Assembly: GCA_964036665.1 (NCBI GenBank)
Contig: OZ038531.1
Location: forward strand, 15,314,168-15,378,167
Direction of reading: 5' to 3'
From: Gordius sp. MW1
Lineage: Eukaryota; Nematomorpha; Gordioida; Gordea; Gordiidae
DNA length: 64,000 bases
Made by a program: the position numbers and the translations under genes. Below, in pieces: positions 36,209-47,478 of this stretch. Under the pieces are notes generated by a model, which had not been told where the DNA came from, made no database searches, and saw only the letters and a list, made by a program, of their open reading frames with translations. The number at the start of each line of letters is the position of its first letter. Position 1 is the first letter of the stretch.

Positions 36209-36399
36209 AAGATTATATATTTAATATTTATAATATAAACTCACTATTACTAGGAATATGATAAAAATTAAAAACTAAATGAACTTTATATAAATTACCA
36301 TATGTCGAAAAATTTATTTAACAAACACTACCGTGAATCAAATACTAAATAATATTTAAATTATAAATTAATTAAAAAAATTTTAATGCAAATTGAAAT

Positions 36400-36573
36400 T
36401 GGCAAAAGGAACTTAAAAGGAACTTGTAAATAGTTCCTTTTGCAATAAATTGAGAAAAAAAGGAACTAGTTCCAGTTCCTCATTTTAAAAAGGAACTTAT
36501 TAGTTCCTTTTTTTTAAAAAAGGAACTAGTTCCAGAAAGTAGTTCCTTGGAACTAGTTCCTTTAACAGCTCTA
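36400..36573. repeat. hAT 5' terminus with GGAACTAGTTCC subterminal repeats
   Basis: The segment ends TTTAACAGCTCTA at 36573, the same terminus seen at 39777. Several copies of the palindrome GGAACTAGTTCC and half-sites lie inside it, a likely transposase-binding array. The next eight bases are CAAATAAC (36574-36581). Confidence 0.85.
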
Positions 36574-36581
36574 CAAATAAC

Positions 36582-38480
36582 CAATTGATTTTTATTTGTA
36601 TAGGATTAGTTAACTGGCAATGCCCAATTGTCTATGTGTCCTTATCATGTCTGTAAATACCTTGGTGCGCGAATGAAAATCTTTTTATTTATTATGGCAA
36701 AAATCTTTTTGAGTAACAGCATAAAAAATGAACTGAGTATCCATCGGATGGCACTTATACACAAAATTTAACACAGATCAAAAAAACTGTAATCGGACCA
36801 ATATTGAATACAATGTATGTACTCTAATGTACTCTCAGATATTGTGGGACGAATTTTGAGAAGGATTTACTAACGTATAAAATTTAATATAGAGGTGAAT
36901 CTAAGGGAATTGATTAATAATTTTTAGTAGTAATTAAGATTGCCGTGGCAATATAGCTTCAAAAAAGGTTAAAAGGGGAATTTTTGCACCTTCAACCTCG
37001 TTTATCTAAAAAACTGGGTTTTGGGAAAAAAACTAAAATCAGATTTTGTTCAGCGCAAAATTCTCTATCATAATTAGAGTTATTAAATTGCTATATGCTA
37101 CTGTTCTGCCTAGTGCACCTAACAGCTAGCACATATTGTGCTAACGCGCATATTAAACAACTCAGTGTGCGTGCTTGCATCTGGAGTTTGAAGCAAGTTA
37201 GCAATTTAACAACTCTAATCATAATTATTGATCTGATTGCGGGATGAGATATGCCAATATTTGTAGATTTGTGTAATTAAAATCCCTTTACAAGCTTGTG
37301 CCATTGACTAATAGGTTATTTATACTTTTATATATAAACCAATGACAACTTGCTTAATAACTTTAATCAACGTATGATAGCTTTTAATTAGTTTGTAAGA
37401 AAGTAATGTGGCCGTTAGGGGTGTTGTAATATGGTTATGATATATAAAGAATAATTTAATTAATGTAGCGAGGAGATAAAACAAAAGCAAGTTAGGATAG
37501 GAAAATAAAAATGAAACTAAAAATGAATTAGAATGACTTGTTATTGTAATAATGAAAGCATTAAATCTTCTGATTCTATAATTACGTGATTTATTATTAT
37601 GTGCAATGTATTTTTAATACCGAACAAATAACTCCCTCGTTCTTTCAATAGAGTAAAGCCCTAATTGTAATTTAGTGAAAAATTTATTTGGGGCAGTAAA
37701 TTCTTTGGCCAGACTTGGTGGTATTGTTTAAAGTTTGGTCAGGTTGGAGTATGACGATTTGTTTGGTTGTTTTAAAGCTAGGAGAGTTTAAAAACTATTC
37801 AATCAGTTTGTTGTTCGTATGCCATGGTAGTTATTGTGGTTAAGTGATTGCTGAGCAGGGTGTTGAAATAAATAATATGCTATCCAATGTGTAAATAAGA
37901 AATGTGTGATGGTCAATTTGGATTGATGATAGTAGAGGTGACATGTTTTAGGAACCGTCTCATAAAATGTTATTTGATTTGAGTCATGCATTGTCTTGCC
38001 AAAATTGCTTAAATCCGTGCTTATTATAAGAAGCCATGCAGGTGTTGATAATCTTGTTGTTGTGATTGCGGCCATGCGGAACAGTGAAAAATTTGATTGG
38101 TCCACAGATGTTGCAATCGCTGATTATGGTAGGAGTGAATTAGGGCGGCGAGGTTGTCACCGTATTAGCAACCAGGCAGATAGGCAGCTTGTTTCGCTCA
38201 CAACATTGACACGTATTGGTCGCGGTTAGGTTTGAGGTCAAAGGAATTGATGGTTGCATCTCAATCCTGTCTTTGCAATTAATAAATATAACGCATGCGA
38301 AAATACCTACGAAAAAAACATGAATTATAAATGAAAAGTTTATCTTCGTCATATGGGATTTGAGAACTAGCTAACCTGCCATTTTATTTAAAAATATTGC
38401 CTACCCTTATTATACCCAATTTTAAGTTGAAAAATTCAAATAGACCTTATGACGATATTTAAATATTATTAAAATTTAAG
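36582..38480. other. host flank inverted together with the hAT half
   Basis: About 1.9 kb of AT-rich sequence lies between the inverted 5' half and the 3' half of the hAT element. In the proposed ancestral order it lay to the left of the intact element. Its only notable content is a possible small secreted-protein frame (37984-38352, minus). Confidence 0.55.
37984..38352 (-). CDS. possible small secreted Cys-containing protein
   Basis: From ATG 38352 the minus-strand frame starts with a hydrophobic stretch (FSFIIHVFFVGIFACVIF) that could be a signal peptide or membrane anchor. A Cys-rich part follows (TCQCCERNKLPIC), then a stop near 38140. After that stop the same frame continues ISDCNICGPIKFFTVPHG and ends FKQFWQDNA with a stop at 37984. 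A short intron covering the internal stop is plausible in this genome (an AATCAG acceptor lies at the right place), but no donor I tested keeps the frame. It may be a broken gene or chance. No family is recognised. Confidence 0.25.
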
Positions 38481-38489
38481 GTCTGGTTG

Positions 38490-39590
38490 ATCATAATCCC
38501 TTGGATTATGACTTTCTTCCTACACATAGAAGGTGTGCTTGCCACACGTTGAATTTGATTGCTACAACTGATGTGACGAAATACATAAATACCCATGAAA
38601 AGTATAAAAAATATGCTTATTGGTAGTGCACAAATGCCACCATTTGTGGAACTTGCAAGGTAGATCAACTCATTCTGCTGAGTTGATTAAAAAACAACTT
38701 GGTTGTTATTTTATATGTCCTGTAATTACAAGATGGAAATCCTTATATAATTCGATGAGGCACATAACTTCTATTATAAAGGGACAATTTGATGGGTGAC
38801 AAAGTGTATGTGACAAGCTGAATCTTCAAAAGTTCACATCAGTTGAATGTGATTTTATTGCAGAATATTGCGATGTAAAATTTTATTTTAATTTAAACAT
38901 TAGCATTATTTTAAAATGGTTTTTAAAGGTCATGGAATTAATTGCAAAGGCAATTCAGTTTTTGGAAGGGCAAAACTATATGTATCTTGCATATTATACC
39001 CCAACAATCACTCAATTATTGATGAAAATTGAATCTATGGGCTCATTGAAATGGTGTAAGCCATTAAAAGATGCTATTAATCAAGGCATTAATAACAGGT
39101 TTAATATTATTTATAACGTCTAGTCTAGCTAATTAATAGATTTTTGGATCTTTTTAGCAAAGAAAATCTGTCGGCGGCTATTCTCCATCCTGCTTTTAAA
39201 ACAGATTGGAATTGGATTCGCAAAGAATGCGCTGCGAACATGAAAGCAAATATTTTAGAGGATATCAATTTGTTTGTTCCTAAATCTCAACAGGCTGGAC
39301 CTAGTTCATCAGAAATGGATTTTTTTGAATTAAAAAATGATGAAAAGAATGAACCAATTGAACGTTTTTTGCTTTCTAATAACCGAAATTTAAGTCTTTT
39401 AGACAGTTTTCCCCATTTAAAAAATTATTTATTAAATATAATACGCCACTACCATCAAGTGCCCCGGTGGAAAGATTATTTAGCTTGGGAAAAATTTTAT
39501 TTGGAGACAAGCGAACATGTCTTTTTCGAAAATAATATTTTGTTAAAATCAAATAAACATTTATTACCTGATGATTTTTATAAATTGTAA
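38490..39590 (+). pseudogene. hAT transposase, C-terminal half
   Basis: Plus-strand blocks continue the transposase exactly where the minus-strand half stops. They are LPTHRRCACHTLNLIATTD (38515 on), CPVITRWKSLYNSMRH (about 38725), KLNLQKFTSVECDFIAEYC, VMELIAKAIQFLEG, YTPTITQLL, then the dimerisation region at 39144-39590 with VPRWKDYLAWEKF and LLPDDFYKL at the C-terminus. Stops and frameshifts interrupt the first part. The 3' terminus follows at 39777. Confidence 0.85.
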
Positions 39591-39644
39591 TATATAATAT
39601 ATTGTTTTATGAATTAATAAAAGATGTTTGTACATTTTAAAAAA

Positions 39645-39777
39645 AATTAAAAAAGGAACTGAACTGGAACTAGTTCCTTTTTAAAATGAGGAACTAGGAA
39701 CTGGAACTAGTTCCATTTTAGACAAAGGAACTGGAACTTGGCAAGTTCCTTTTTAAAAGGAACTTTTAACAGCTCTA
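39645..39777. repeat. hAT 3' terminus with subterminal repeats
   Basis: Repeats of GGAACTAGTTCC and AGTTCC half-sites end in TTTTAACAGCTCTA at 39777. The next eight bases, GTTATTTG (39778-39785), are the exact reverse complement of those after the other terminus. Confidence 0.85.
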
Positions 39778-39785
39778 GTTATTTG

Positions 39786-41241
39786 ATAACCTTTTTAACG
39801 TTGTAACATATATCTATAATACAGTTGTGAAAAAGTGAGCGTAGGTGTTTTTAGGCATACATCCTCTTAAGTATTGATCATTTTAAACTTTTAGTACCGC
39901 TTTTGAATTATCATAATTATTTATATCATTACATAAATTTATAGGTCCAATGTCTTTGATTCACTTCTGACAACCAACTTAAAGATTGTAAAGAAAAGTT
40001 TAACAGTAGTCGGAGCTGATTTAATAAGTCCTTAAAATCTTATTATTACCACATGTAGCAAATATTAATTTTTCATCAATTTTTAAAACCGTCTTATAGA
40101 TTCGTCTGCTGCATGTGATGTGGCCAAAAAATGGGAGATATCTTTATTGTTAGGTTCTGTCGCTTTACTTTTTGAGTTGTGATACCGACCATCATTACAA
40201 TCTAGGTTTACAATTATAAAATAAATTAGGCAGTTGCTCCCAGGATTTGTGTATACAAATTTGTAAACAATTTGCAGCGAAATATTAAGCAAATTGTTAC
40301 TTAAGCCTTTAAACGCTATTATGAGGTAATAAATATCGTGTAACGCCACCAATTGATCCGCCTTTTCATGCTGTTTAAAATGAAAATTGGCTTACTCATG
40401 AGTCTTAACTCTAGATGACACAATACGTCTTAAGCCTCTATAGGTCCCTGGCGTAGGATTAAGCTCCTAGTTAGGGACTTTGTCTGAATAAATTTATTCG
40501 CGCCTGCAAATAAAAACGTGCCTGGATAAATATTTTAGCGCCTGCGAATGAATAACAACCATAATCAAACATCTTTGGATGAGGATCTATGAATATACAA
40601 GAAACAGTTATAAATAAAATTCCTTAAATAACTTCCTCATAAGGGTTATTGAAAATGATAGGAAAAAGAATCCCTGAAGCTGAATACTGACCCAGTTCTT
40701 GCTTAAAAGATTAGGTATCTCGTTAGCTAAGCAGGGCTAAAAAACTCTGCCAGCCATTTGGCCTTTGCCATCATATCTTATACAATTATTTTAGCCATAG
40801 ACTAGATAGACTGCTCATCAACGCATTAAATGTGTACCCTTATTTCCACCATTTTAATGATAACATAATAAAGTAGTGATTATATATATTAGTAATTTTT
40901 GTAAATTAAATGATTTTAAGAGGGTAAATAAAAAAATAATGAATTGGGTGGATATCAAAAACAGCATTCTAAAATAAATATCTTGTTGAAATTTTTAAAC
41001 TAGTGTGGAAGGTAATAAAAAATTCGATTTAAAAGATTAAGTCTAAAGACTTAAGCTAAGATTTTTTCTCTATTCGATCCCGCTAATATATTAATCGAAT
41101 CAAAAATATATATTATTTTATAATACCCATATTAGCATAGGCTAATGATATTTAAAATCCTATTTAATACCCTAGAAAAGGATACTAGAATATTTAGTCT
41201 TTTACAACCCGACTAAGTTCCACTTTTAGTCGCTTTAGATC
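39786..41241. other. AT-rich intergenic, no gene seen
   Basis: Short frames carry no recognisable motif. No repeat shared with other parts of the window was noticed. Confidence 0.4.
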
Positions 41242-41502
41242 AATTTAGCTGCTCCCCACGGGACTTAGAAATTTAATTCTTGATAATAACAATGGGAATG
41301 ACTTAATTATTGGGGAAACCACTTCTCAATAGATGCCACTTTTTAATATACGAATAACAGTGTCAGTGGGATCGAGGGGCTAGTGGCTCCCGTTGTAGAA
41401 CAGCCCGATTAATTAAACTCGCTGAAGGGGATTGAATCATGATGCCCTCAGCAGTAATATTGCTAGAGTGGACAGAAGGTAAAAAATAGTTTTGAAAAAA
41501 TT
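41242..41502. repeat. 261-bp direct repeat flanking the LINE, left copy
   Basis: By eye this is identical to 44140-44400. The right copy starts at the end of the LINE poly(A) tract. The left copy stops where LINE sequence begins and the right copy continues into unrelated DNA. This is the layout of a target-site duplication, here unusually long. Confidence 0.85.
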
Positions 41503-44139
41503 TATAAATTTGATAACCTCCATAACTAATGATCCTATGAACCTTGCTAATTGGGACAAAATCCTTAAATTCTCATACCACACTCTCTTTATCAGGCCTC
41601 CCGAAGACTTAAACCTATCTAAACAGATAAAAGACTCCATCGTTACTTTTGATATCAATAAACCCTTATGTTCTTCCCATACAAAACCTGGTTTTGCATC
41701 ATCACTGAAACATACTGCAAAGCTAGTATCTAACAAAATTAACCACTTTAATCCAAAAGGAGCTCTGAGGGTGTTTTATGGCAACGATACAATCGCCCCA
41801 AGCACACAGGAAACTTACAACCAGCTTATACTAAAACATCCTCCTTCTTCATCCTCAGATAAATATCCCCACTCTAAATCCAACATATCCTTAGATTCCG
41901 CTGAGGTCGCCGAAGCCATTAACTCATTTCCCCTAGATTCTGCAGCTGGCCTAGACGGAATCCGCCCTATATATCTCCAAGATTTACTTAAAATGAATAA
42001 CCTTAACTCAACATGCCTCTTAAAGGCCATAACATCTTTATGCAACCTTATTGTTAATGGGAACATACCTTATGAAATAATACCTATTCTGTTTGGCGCC
42101 AAATTGATAGCGATTAAGAAGCCAGATAATTCCCTAAGACCTATCGCTATTGGCGGAGTATTTAGGAGGATTATTTCGAAAATAAAATGCAATAAAATTA
42201 AACCGATTCTTTCCATCAACTTAAGTCCACACCAATTAGGTTTTGGAATAAAGGGAGGCTGCGAAGCTGCTAGTCATGCCGCTAGGCTAGCCCTCGAATT
42301 CATACCATCGGACCATTGCATGGTCAAATTAGACTTTGCTAACGCTTTCAATTGCATTCGTAGAGACGTCCTTATTAAAAATTTTCTCGAGGATTTTCCA
42401 GAGTTCCATAACTACATCCTATTAAGTTATGGCTCAACATCCTTTTTAAGATTTGGGGATTTTACAGTTAAATCAACTGAAGGTATCCAACAGGGTGACC
42501 CATTGGGTCCGCCATTATTTTGCTTAGGTATTCAAAGTTTAGTAGAAAAAATATCGCACGAATGCGACCTATCATTAAATATATGGTACTTGGACGATGC
42601 CACCCTTTGTGGCCGTCCTCGCGAAGTTTTTAAAGCTATCAAAATTATAAAAGAATTCGAACCAATTTTAAAACTTAGACTAAATGAGACCAAATGTGAG
42701 ATCTTTCAACCCCCTGACTACACATTATATCCCCACGTTACCCCTTTTTTAGCAATCAAGAAAGACGCTATGTGCCACCTTGGATCGCCCATAGGCGGTA
42801 GGACTCGCTACTTATTTGGAGAAAAATCTCTCTATTTTAAAGTCAAAATTAGATCTCTTAAAGTGTCTGCCTTCACATCACGCTTTTTACATAATAAAAA
42901 ACTATTTTAATATTTCAAAGATTCAGCACTGTTTTCGCTCTTCAAGTGCTTTTTTACACTCGGAAATTTTAAACCTCTTCGAACAAAATATTAAATCTAT
43001 TTTACAATCTATTTTAAATATTAAATTCAATACTCATAGCTGGTTACAAGCTTCCCTACCAACCAAATCGGGTGGTTTAGGGATTCGCTCACCGGCCTCA
43101 ATATCTCTAGTCTCCTTTATTTCATCTTATAAATCCGTACAAGATACCATTTTTAAGTTGTATCCGGTTAAAGAAGACCCGCTTCTACCCATTGCTTTAG
43201 CTACTTGGGAAAACAACACTAATCCCGAAACACATTTGCCACAAACCTCACGACAAAGAGATTGGGATGCCGGACTTGTGTTGCACTCCGTTGATTATCT
43301 AATTTCGAGTAGCGATGCAAGTCAGTGTTCTAATTTAAGGTCGTTTTTGTTTGATGGCTCAGGTCACGAATGGCTAGAGGCCTACCCAAGCTGTCTCACC
43401 GGGATGATGCTGGAGGACTCGGAGCTTTCGTACTCCATAGCACTCCGGCTAGGGGTGAAATTTTCGAAGACATTTACTTGCCGAAATTGCAGCATACTCG
43501 TAGACGAACAAGCCAGGCATCCCTTACACTGCCTGGCAAACAAATTCAAATATGCTAGACACAATAAGGCCAACGCCTTAATTCAAAGTGCCCTGAAGAG
43601 AGCAAAGATTCCATCCATCTTGGAGCCATCGGACCCCGCCTTGGAGGGACGTATGCGTCCTGATGGATCTTCTTTAGTCCCATGGAGCAATGGTCTTCAC
43701 CTTAAATGGGACTTCACATGTATTGACCTATTTGCCCCCTCTAACTGCAACAATGATTCTTTAGCTGTTGCAGAGGGGCGGAAAACCAATAAATACAAAG
43801 CTTTATTATCCTCAAATATTTTTATTCCATTGGTTGCTTCGTGTTCAGGCACCTTTGGCAAACAGGCCTTAGCTTTTTTTAAAGAGGTTGGAAGACGTTC
43901 TCCCCCGTCTAAACATTCGGTACCCTTTTTACTAAAACAAAGACTTGGTATTCTTATAGCCAAGTACAACTTTAAATCGTTCGCGGATTCTTGGCCAATT
44001 TTGGAAGATCCCCTCGATGATGTTATATCCGAATAGTGTATTATTTTATTCGGCGCATTTTGCCTTTTATATTTCATGTATTTATATTATATTACTGTCA
44101 GCGGATTTTTAACAAATAAACTTTTTAAAAAAAAAAAAA
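41503..44139 (+). pseudogene. 5'-truncated LINE: RT plus restriction-like endonuclease
   Basis: Two overlapping frames (open from 41492 to 42910 and from 42816 to 44036) are one protein split by a single frameshift near 42830-42850. The first is RT: GLDGIRP, a LRPIAIGGVFRR block, KLDFANAFN with the first catalytic Asp (codon at 42332), QQGDPLGPPLF, and WYLDDATL with the Asp pair at 42593-42598. The second holds a thumb region, a CRNC...HPLHC zinc knuckle and RPDGSSLVPW...LKWDFTCIDLFA, then AEGRKTNKY. That is the CCHC plus RPD...D layout of the restriction-like endonuclease of R2-type elements. No ATG opens the first frame; it begins at TTG inside the flanking repeat, so the N-terminal DNA-binding part is missing. 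A poly(A) tract closes the element. Confidence 0.88.
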
Positions 44140-44400
44140 AATTTAGCTGCTCCCCACGGGACTTAGAAATTTAATTCTTGATAATAACAATGGGAATGAC
44201 TTAATTATTGGGGAAACCACTTCTCAATAGATGCCACTTTTTAATATACGAATAACAGTGTCAGTGGGATCGAGGGGCTAGTGGCTCCCGTTGTAGAACA
44301 GCCCGATTAATTAAACTCGCTGAAGGGGATTGAATCATGATGCCCTCAGCAGTAATATTGCTAGAGTGGACAGAAGGTAAAAAATAGTTTTGAAAAAATT
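44140..44400. repeat. 261-bp direct repeat flanking the LINE, right copy
   Basis: It follows the poly(A) tract without a gap and matches 41242-41502 along its length, then diverges at CATAACTAAGG. Confidence 0.85.
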
Positions 44401-44961
44401 CATAACTAAGGGGACTGGGTACACACTAGTTTAACTAAGCATGCTGATAATACGCACTCGCTCTTGACATCGAATAAAATTGATTGAATTGTCTGGCATT
44501 CAAAATCAGCGTCACATTGGCGCCCACTAAATAAGCATTGATTAAGGAAACTAAACACCATAATGGTCTTTCAAAAGTGACGTTAAATCTGAAAACAATC
44601 TTAAATTTGTATTTAACAATAAGAAAGCCAAGTCTTTTATAAAAAAATCATTCCTTAATCCATAAAAAAGCTAAAATCTATTTATCAAAAGTGCCCGCAT
44701 TGAGGCGACCACGGAATAAAAATATTAGGGCTTGCCAGGGTGAGTCAGGGAAAGGCGGCTCCCCCCCCCCCCTTTATCGATTTTTTTATATTCATAAAAT
44801 TTTGGTTTTCAAATATTATATCATTTTTCCCTTTCCTTAATCATTACCAAACTTTATGCCTCCAGCCAAATTTATTTTTAGGCTCCCCTGATAAGGATTG
44901 ATATCAGATTACTATAGAGATTGTTAATTCTACAATCTCTATGCATTCTAAGGTGGCTCTT
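44401..44961. other. intergenic between the LINE and the duplication
   Basis: No gene is seen. A C run near 44761-44773 lies within sequence resembling the GGCGTAG-type MITEs, but the ends are not clear. Confidence 0.4.
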
Positions 44962-45493
44962 TAATTTAAAATATTTTAACATAGCCATGTGTGTAACTTC
45001 TTAATTTATTACCTTTTAATTTTGTTCTACTATGCGAATATCTATACTTAAATTTCAATAATTTAATTTATATCAAGGTTTAGATAAATATATGTTAGAA
45101 TGATTAATGAAGATATCATTTCTTAAATTTGAACAAACATTGAGTGATATCACAAATAATATTGGTTTAAGGAAAAAGTGGTGATATCAAGTTTGTAATC
45201 AATAAATCTAATTGAAGATGTATAAAATGCCTTGTCTTGTGTGTAAATACTAAAAATAAAATACTCCTAAGTCATCAAAAGAGAACTCTGATATAGATAC
45301 TATTTATATAACTTTTGCTTTGCCTTCCTTCAATCTTTTTTAGCTATCTAACTCGACAAACAAAACAAATTATTCAATTCAACAAATAGTGGTGACCTAC
45401 TTTAACAAATATAAAAACAGTAAATTAATATGAACATCCATAATTATTAAACAAAAAAAAATTAAAATACACCATAAAGACTTTGTTTAGCTA

Positions 45494-47478
45494 ATGATCA
45501 ATTATCTTAAAGCAAGCTTTTTTCTTTTTTATCTTCTATCATTTGCCATTGCAAGTATAATACCTAATATTAAATTATTTTAAACTCATTTGAACATTTG
45601 AAATTTTGATAAAATGTTTAATTTATTTGGTAGATGAGCAAGAAATTGAAGAGGTGGGTGTTTTAGCAAATGACGGTAAGTCAGGAAATACTTTTATAAT
45701 AATACTTTAAGATTTTGAAGCCGAAATTATTCCAGGATATAATGTTTGTAAGCTTTTATATTGACCCTTATAATAATATTAAAAAATTTTAAATAGCCAA
45801 AGGCCCATCTCATTTGGATTTAAATAAGAGTGTCGACAATGGTAAATTATATATGCATTTAGAAATAAATCGTAAATAAATACATATAAACATTCATTTA
45901 TTATTATTTTAACTTTAAGATTTTTACTATAATTTTTTCTATAAAAATATAAGTGAGCTAATTTAAAATTTAAAATGCGTCTTTCTGTTTAGTTAATGTG
46001 TCTAAAGAATGGGTTAATGTGGAAACCATACCAGGGCATAATCGCTGTAAGTCTCAAAATATTTCTGCTAATTAAATTTAATTAAATAAATGTAAGAATG
46101 ATATTGCCTTTCAATTTTTTTTAACGACCAAGTTTAAATTGTTAAAAACAGCAATTCATCCAAATTACCTTGAAAATGAAGAAAATCTAGAAATCGGTAA
46201 AATTATTAAAAATATAATATCTTTTTCTACCATTTTATTATATTTGTTTAGAGCCTAAACTTGGAAGTAATAAAGTTTTAAATACTTTGAATACTATAAA
46301 TATTAATTTTTATAGACGTAGCCAGGATTTGGAAAAAGGGGAAGGGGGATATAAAACGATTAAAAATTTTGTTTTGAAATTAAATTTTTTTATTTTTTAC
46401 TATTCTTTCTCAAATGCGGATGACTTGGCCCTCAACTCCAATTAAAACTCAACATTATTTAATAGGGACTAATAATAAATTACCCAACATTTTTTTAATG
46501 TTAAATTTGAAATTAAAATTCGTATCTTAGCCAACCCCTCAATGATCTTGCTCGGTCTTATTATTGTGCATATTTTTATTTAACAGCTACTTGTGACACA
46601 CAATAAAGGCAAAACAGATCTTTTGGCTATGTCGAACTATTTCTTGTGTCCATTTAAATACACATTTGGGCAATAGGAAAAGAAAGCCTGATAATGCAGA
46701 AACGCTATTAATAATTTAAAATTACCGGTTATCGTTATTAATGTTAGTCTATATAAGTTGAAGTTGAGTTTCGAGAAAAGAGACGAGACAAAATGCAAAT
46801 TATTTATATTTTTAGCGCTATTTAAGTGTTTGTTAGATTTTTTGTCCTTTAAGGGAGGACAGCTGGCTCTCGGTCTCCATTTTGGCAACGCTCATGTTAA
46901 TTAGTATCACATAATTTTGTTAGGATAATTTTATCTTTGTTGTCGCATAAAAAAACAACAAATCATTTTAATAATAAATTATAATTAAGGTGATTTTGTA
47001 TAACATTGTTCATAGAGCGTGGTGGATTCCGAAGAAGTAGCATATATAAAATAATCATTAATTATCTATGAAACCAAATAATTTTTTACAAATATTTTAT
47101 TAAAACTTATTTTATTATAAAATTATAATTTTGTAAATGAGAATAAATGTGACAACATTTATTATATAAAGAGGTATAGAATTATATTTATGTGTATTTT
47201 ATTATTCAAAAGACTACTTTATAAGAAGACTAGGAGGATGGTGTGGTCGAAGAATAGGTAAACTAGCTTAAAACGATATTTTAATAATGTGTGTAGTAGC
47301 TAAGGAATTTTTTTAGACATCTAATCATAGCTAAGAATTTTACATTAACCATCTTGAATAATTACTGATCTTGACTTCCTCCTTATATATCTACAGCAAT
47401 GCTGGCTACGCCTTTAATATATCTAAATGGTCCTGTTTCTTGAACATTTTTAAAATTAATCTTATTTATTTAGGTTAA
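45494..47478 (+). CDS. secreted micro-exon protein, paralogue 1
   Basis: Ten exons: 45494-45554, 45634-45675, 45712-45747, 45797-45841, 45993-46046, 46152-46196, 46252-46266, 47016-47036, 47234-47257, then the stop exon at 47474 (GT plus TAA 47476-47478). Every junction is GT-AG. All eight internal exons are phase 1-1 and 42, 36, 45, 54, 45, 15, 21 and 24 nt long. The product is 115 aa. Residues 1-20 are a signal peptide (MINYLKASFFLFYLLSFAIA) with an A-x-A cleavage site. An acidic stretch follows (NEQEIEEVGVLAND), then two IPG(Y/H)N motifs (residues ~42-45 and 75-78). The tail is basic (EPKLGKRGGFRR, RGWCGRRIG). A splice-acceptor-like TTTGTTTAG ends 3 nt before the ATG. The function is unknown. 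The layout resembles schistosome micro-exon genes. The last two exons are the least certain. Confidence 0.78.

Noticed and set aside
38459-38668. Minus-strand frame with a hydrophobic segment
   Set aside because: It lies opposite the conserved hAT transposase block on the plus strand and is its shadow.
41242-41502. 28S rDNA target of an R2 element
   Set aside because: The sequence flanking the LINE does not resemble the conserved 28S region, and no rRNA is nearby.
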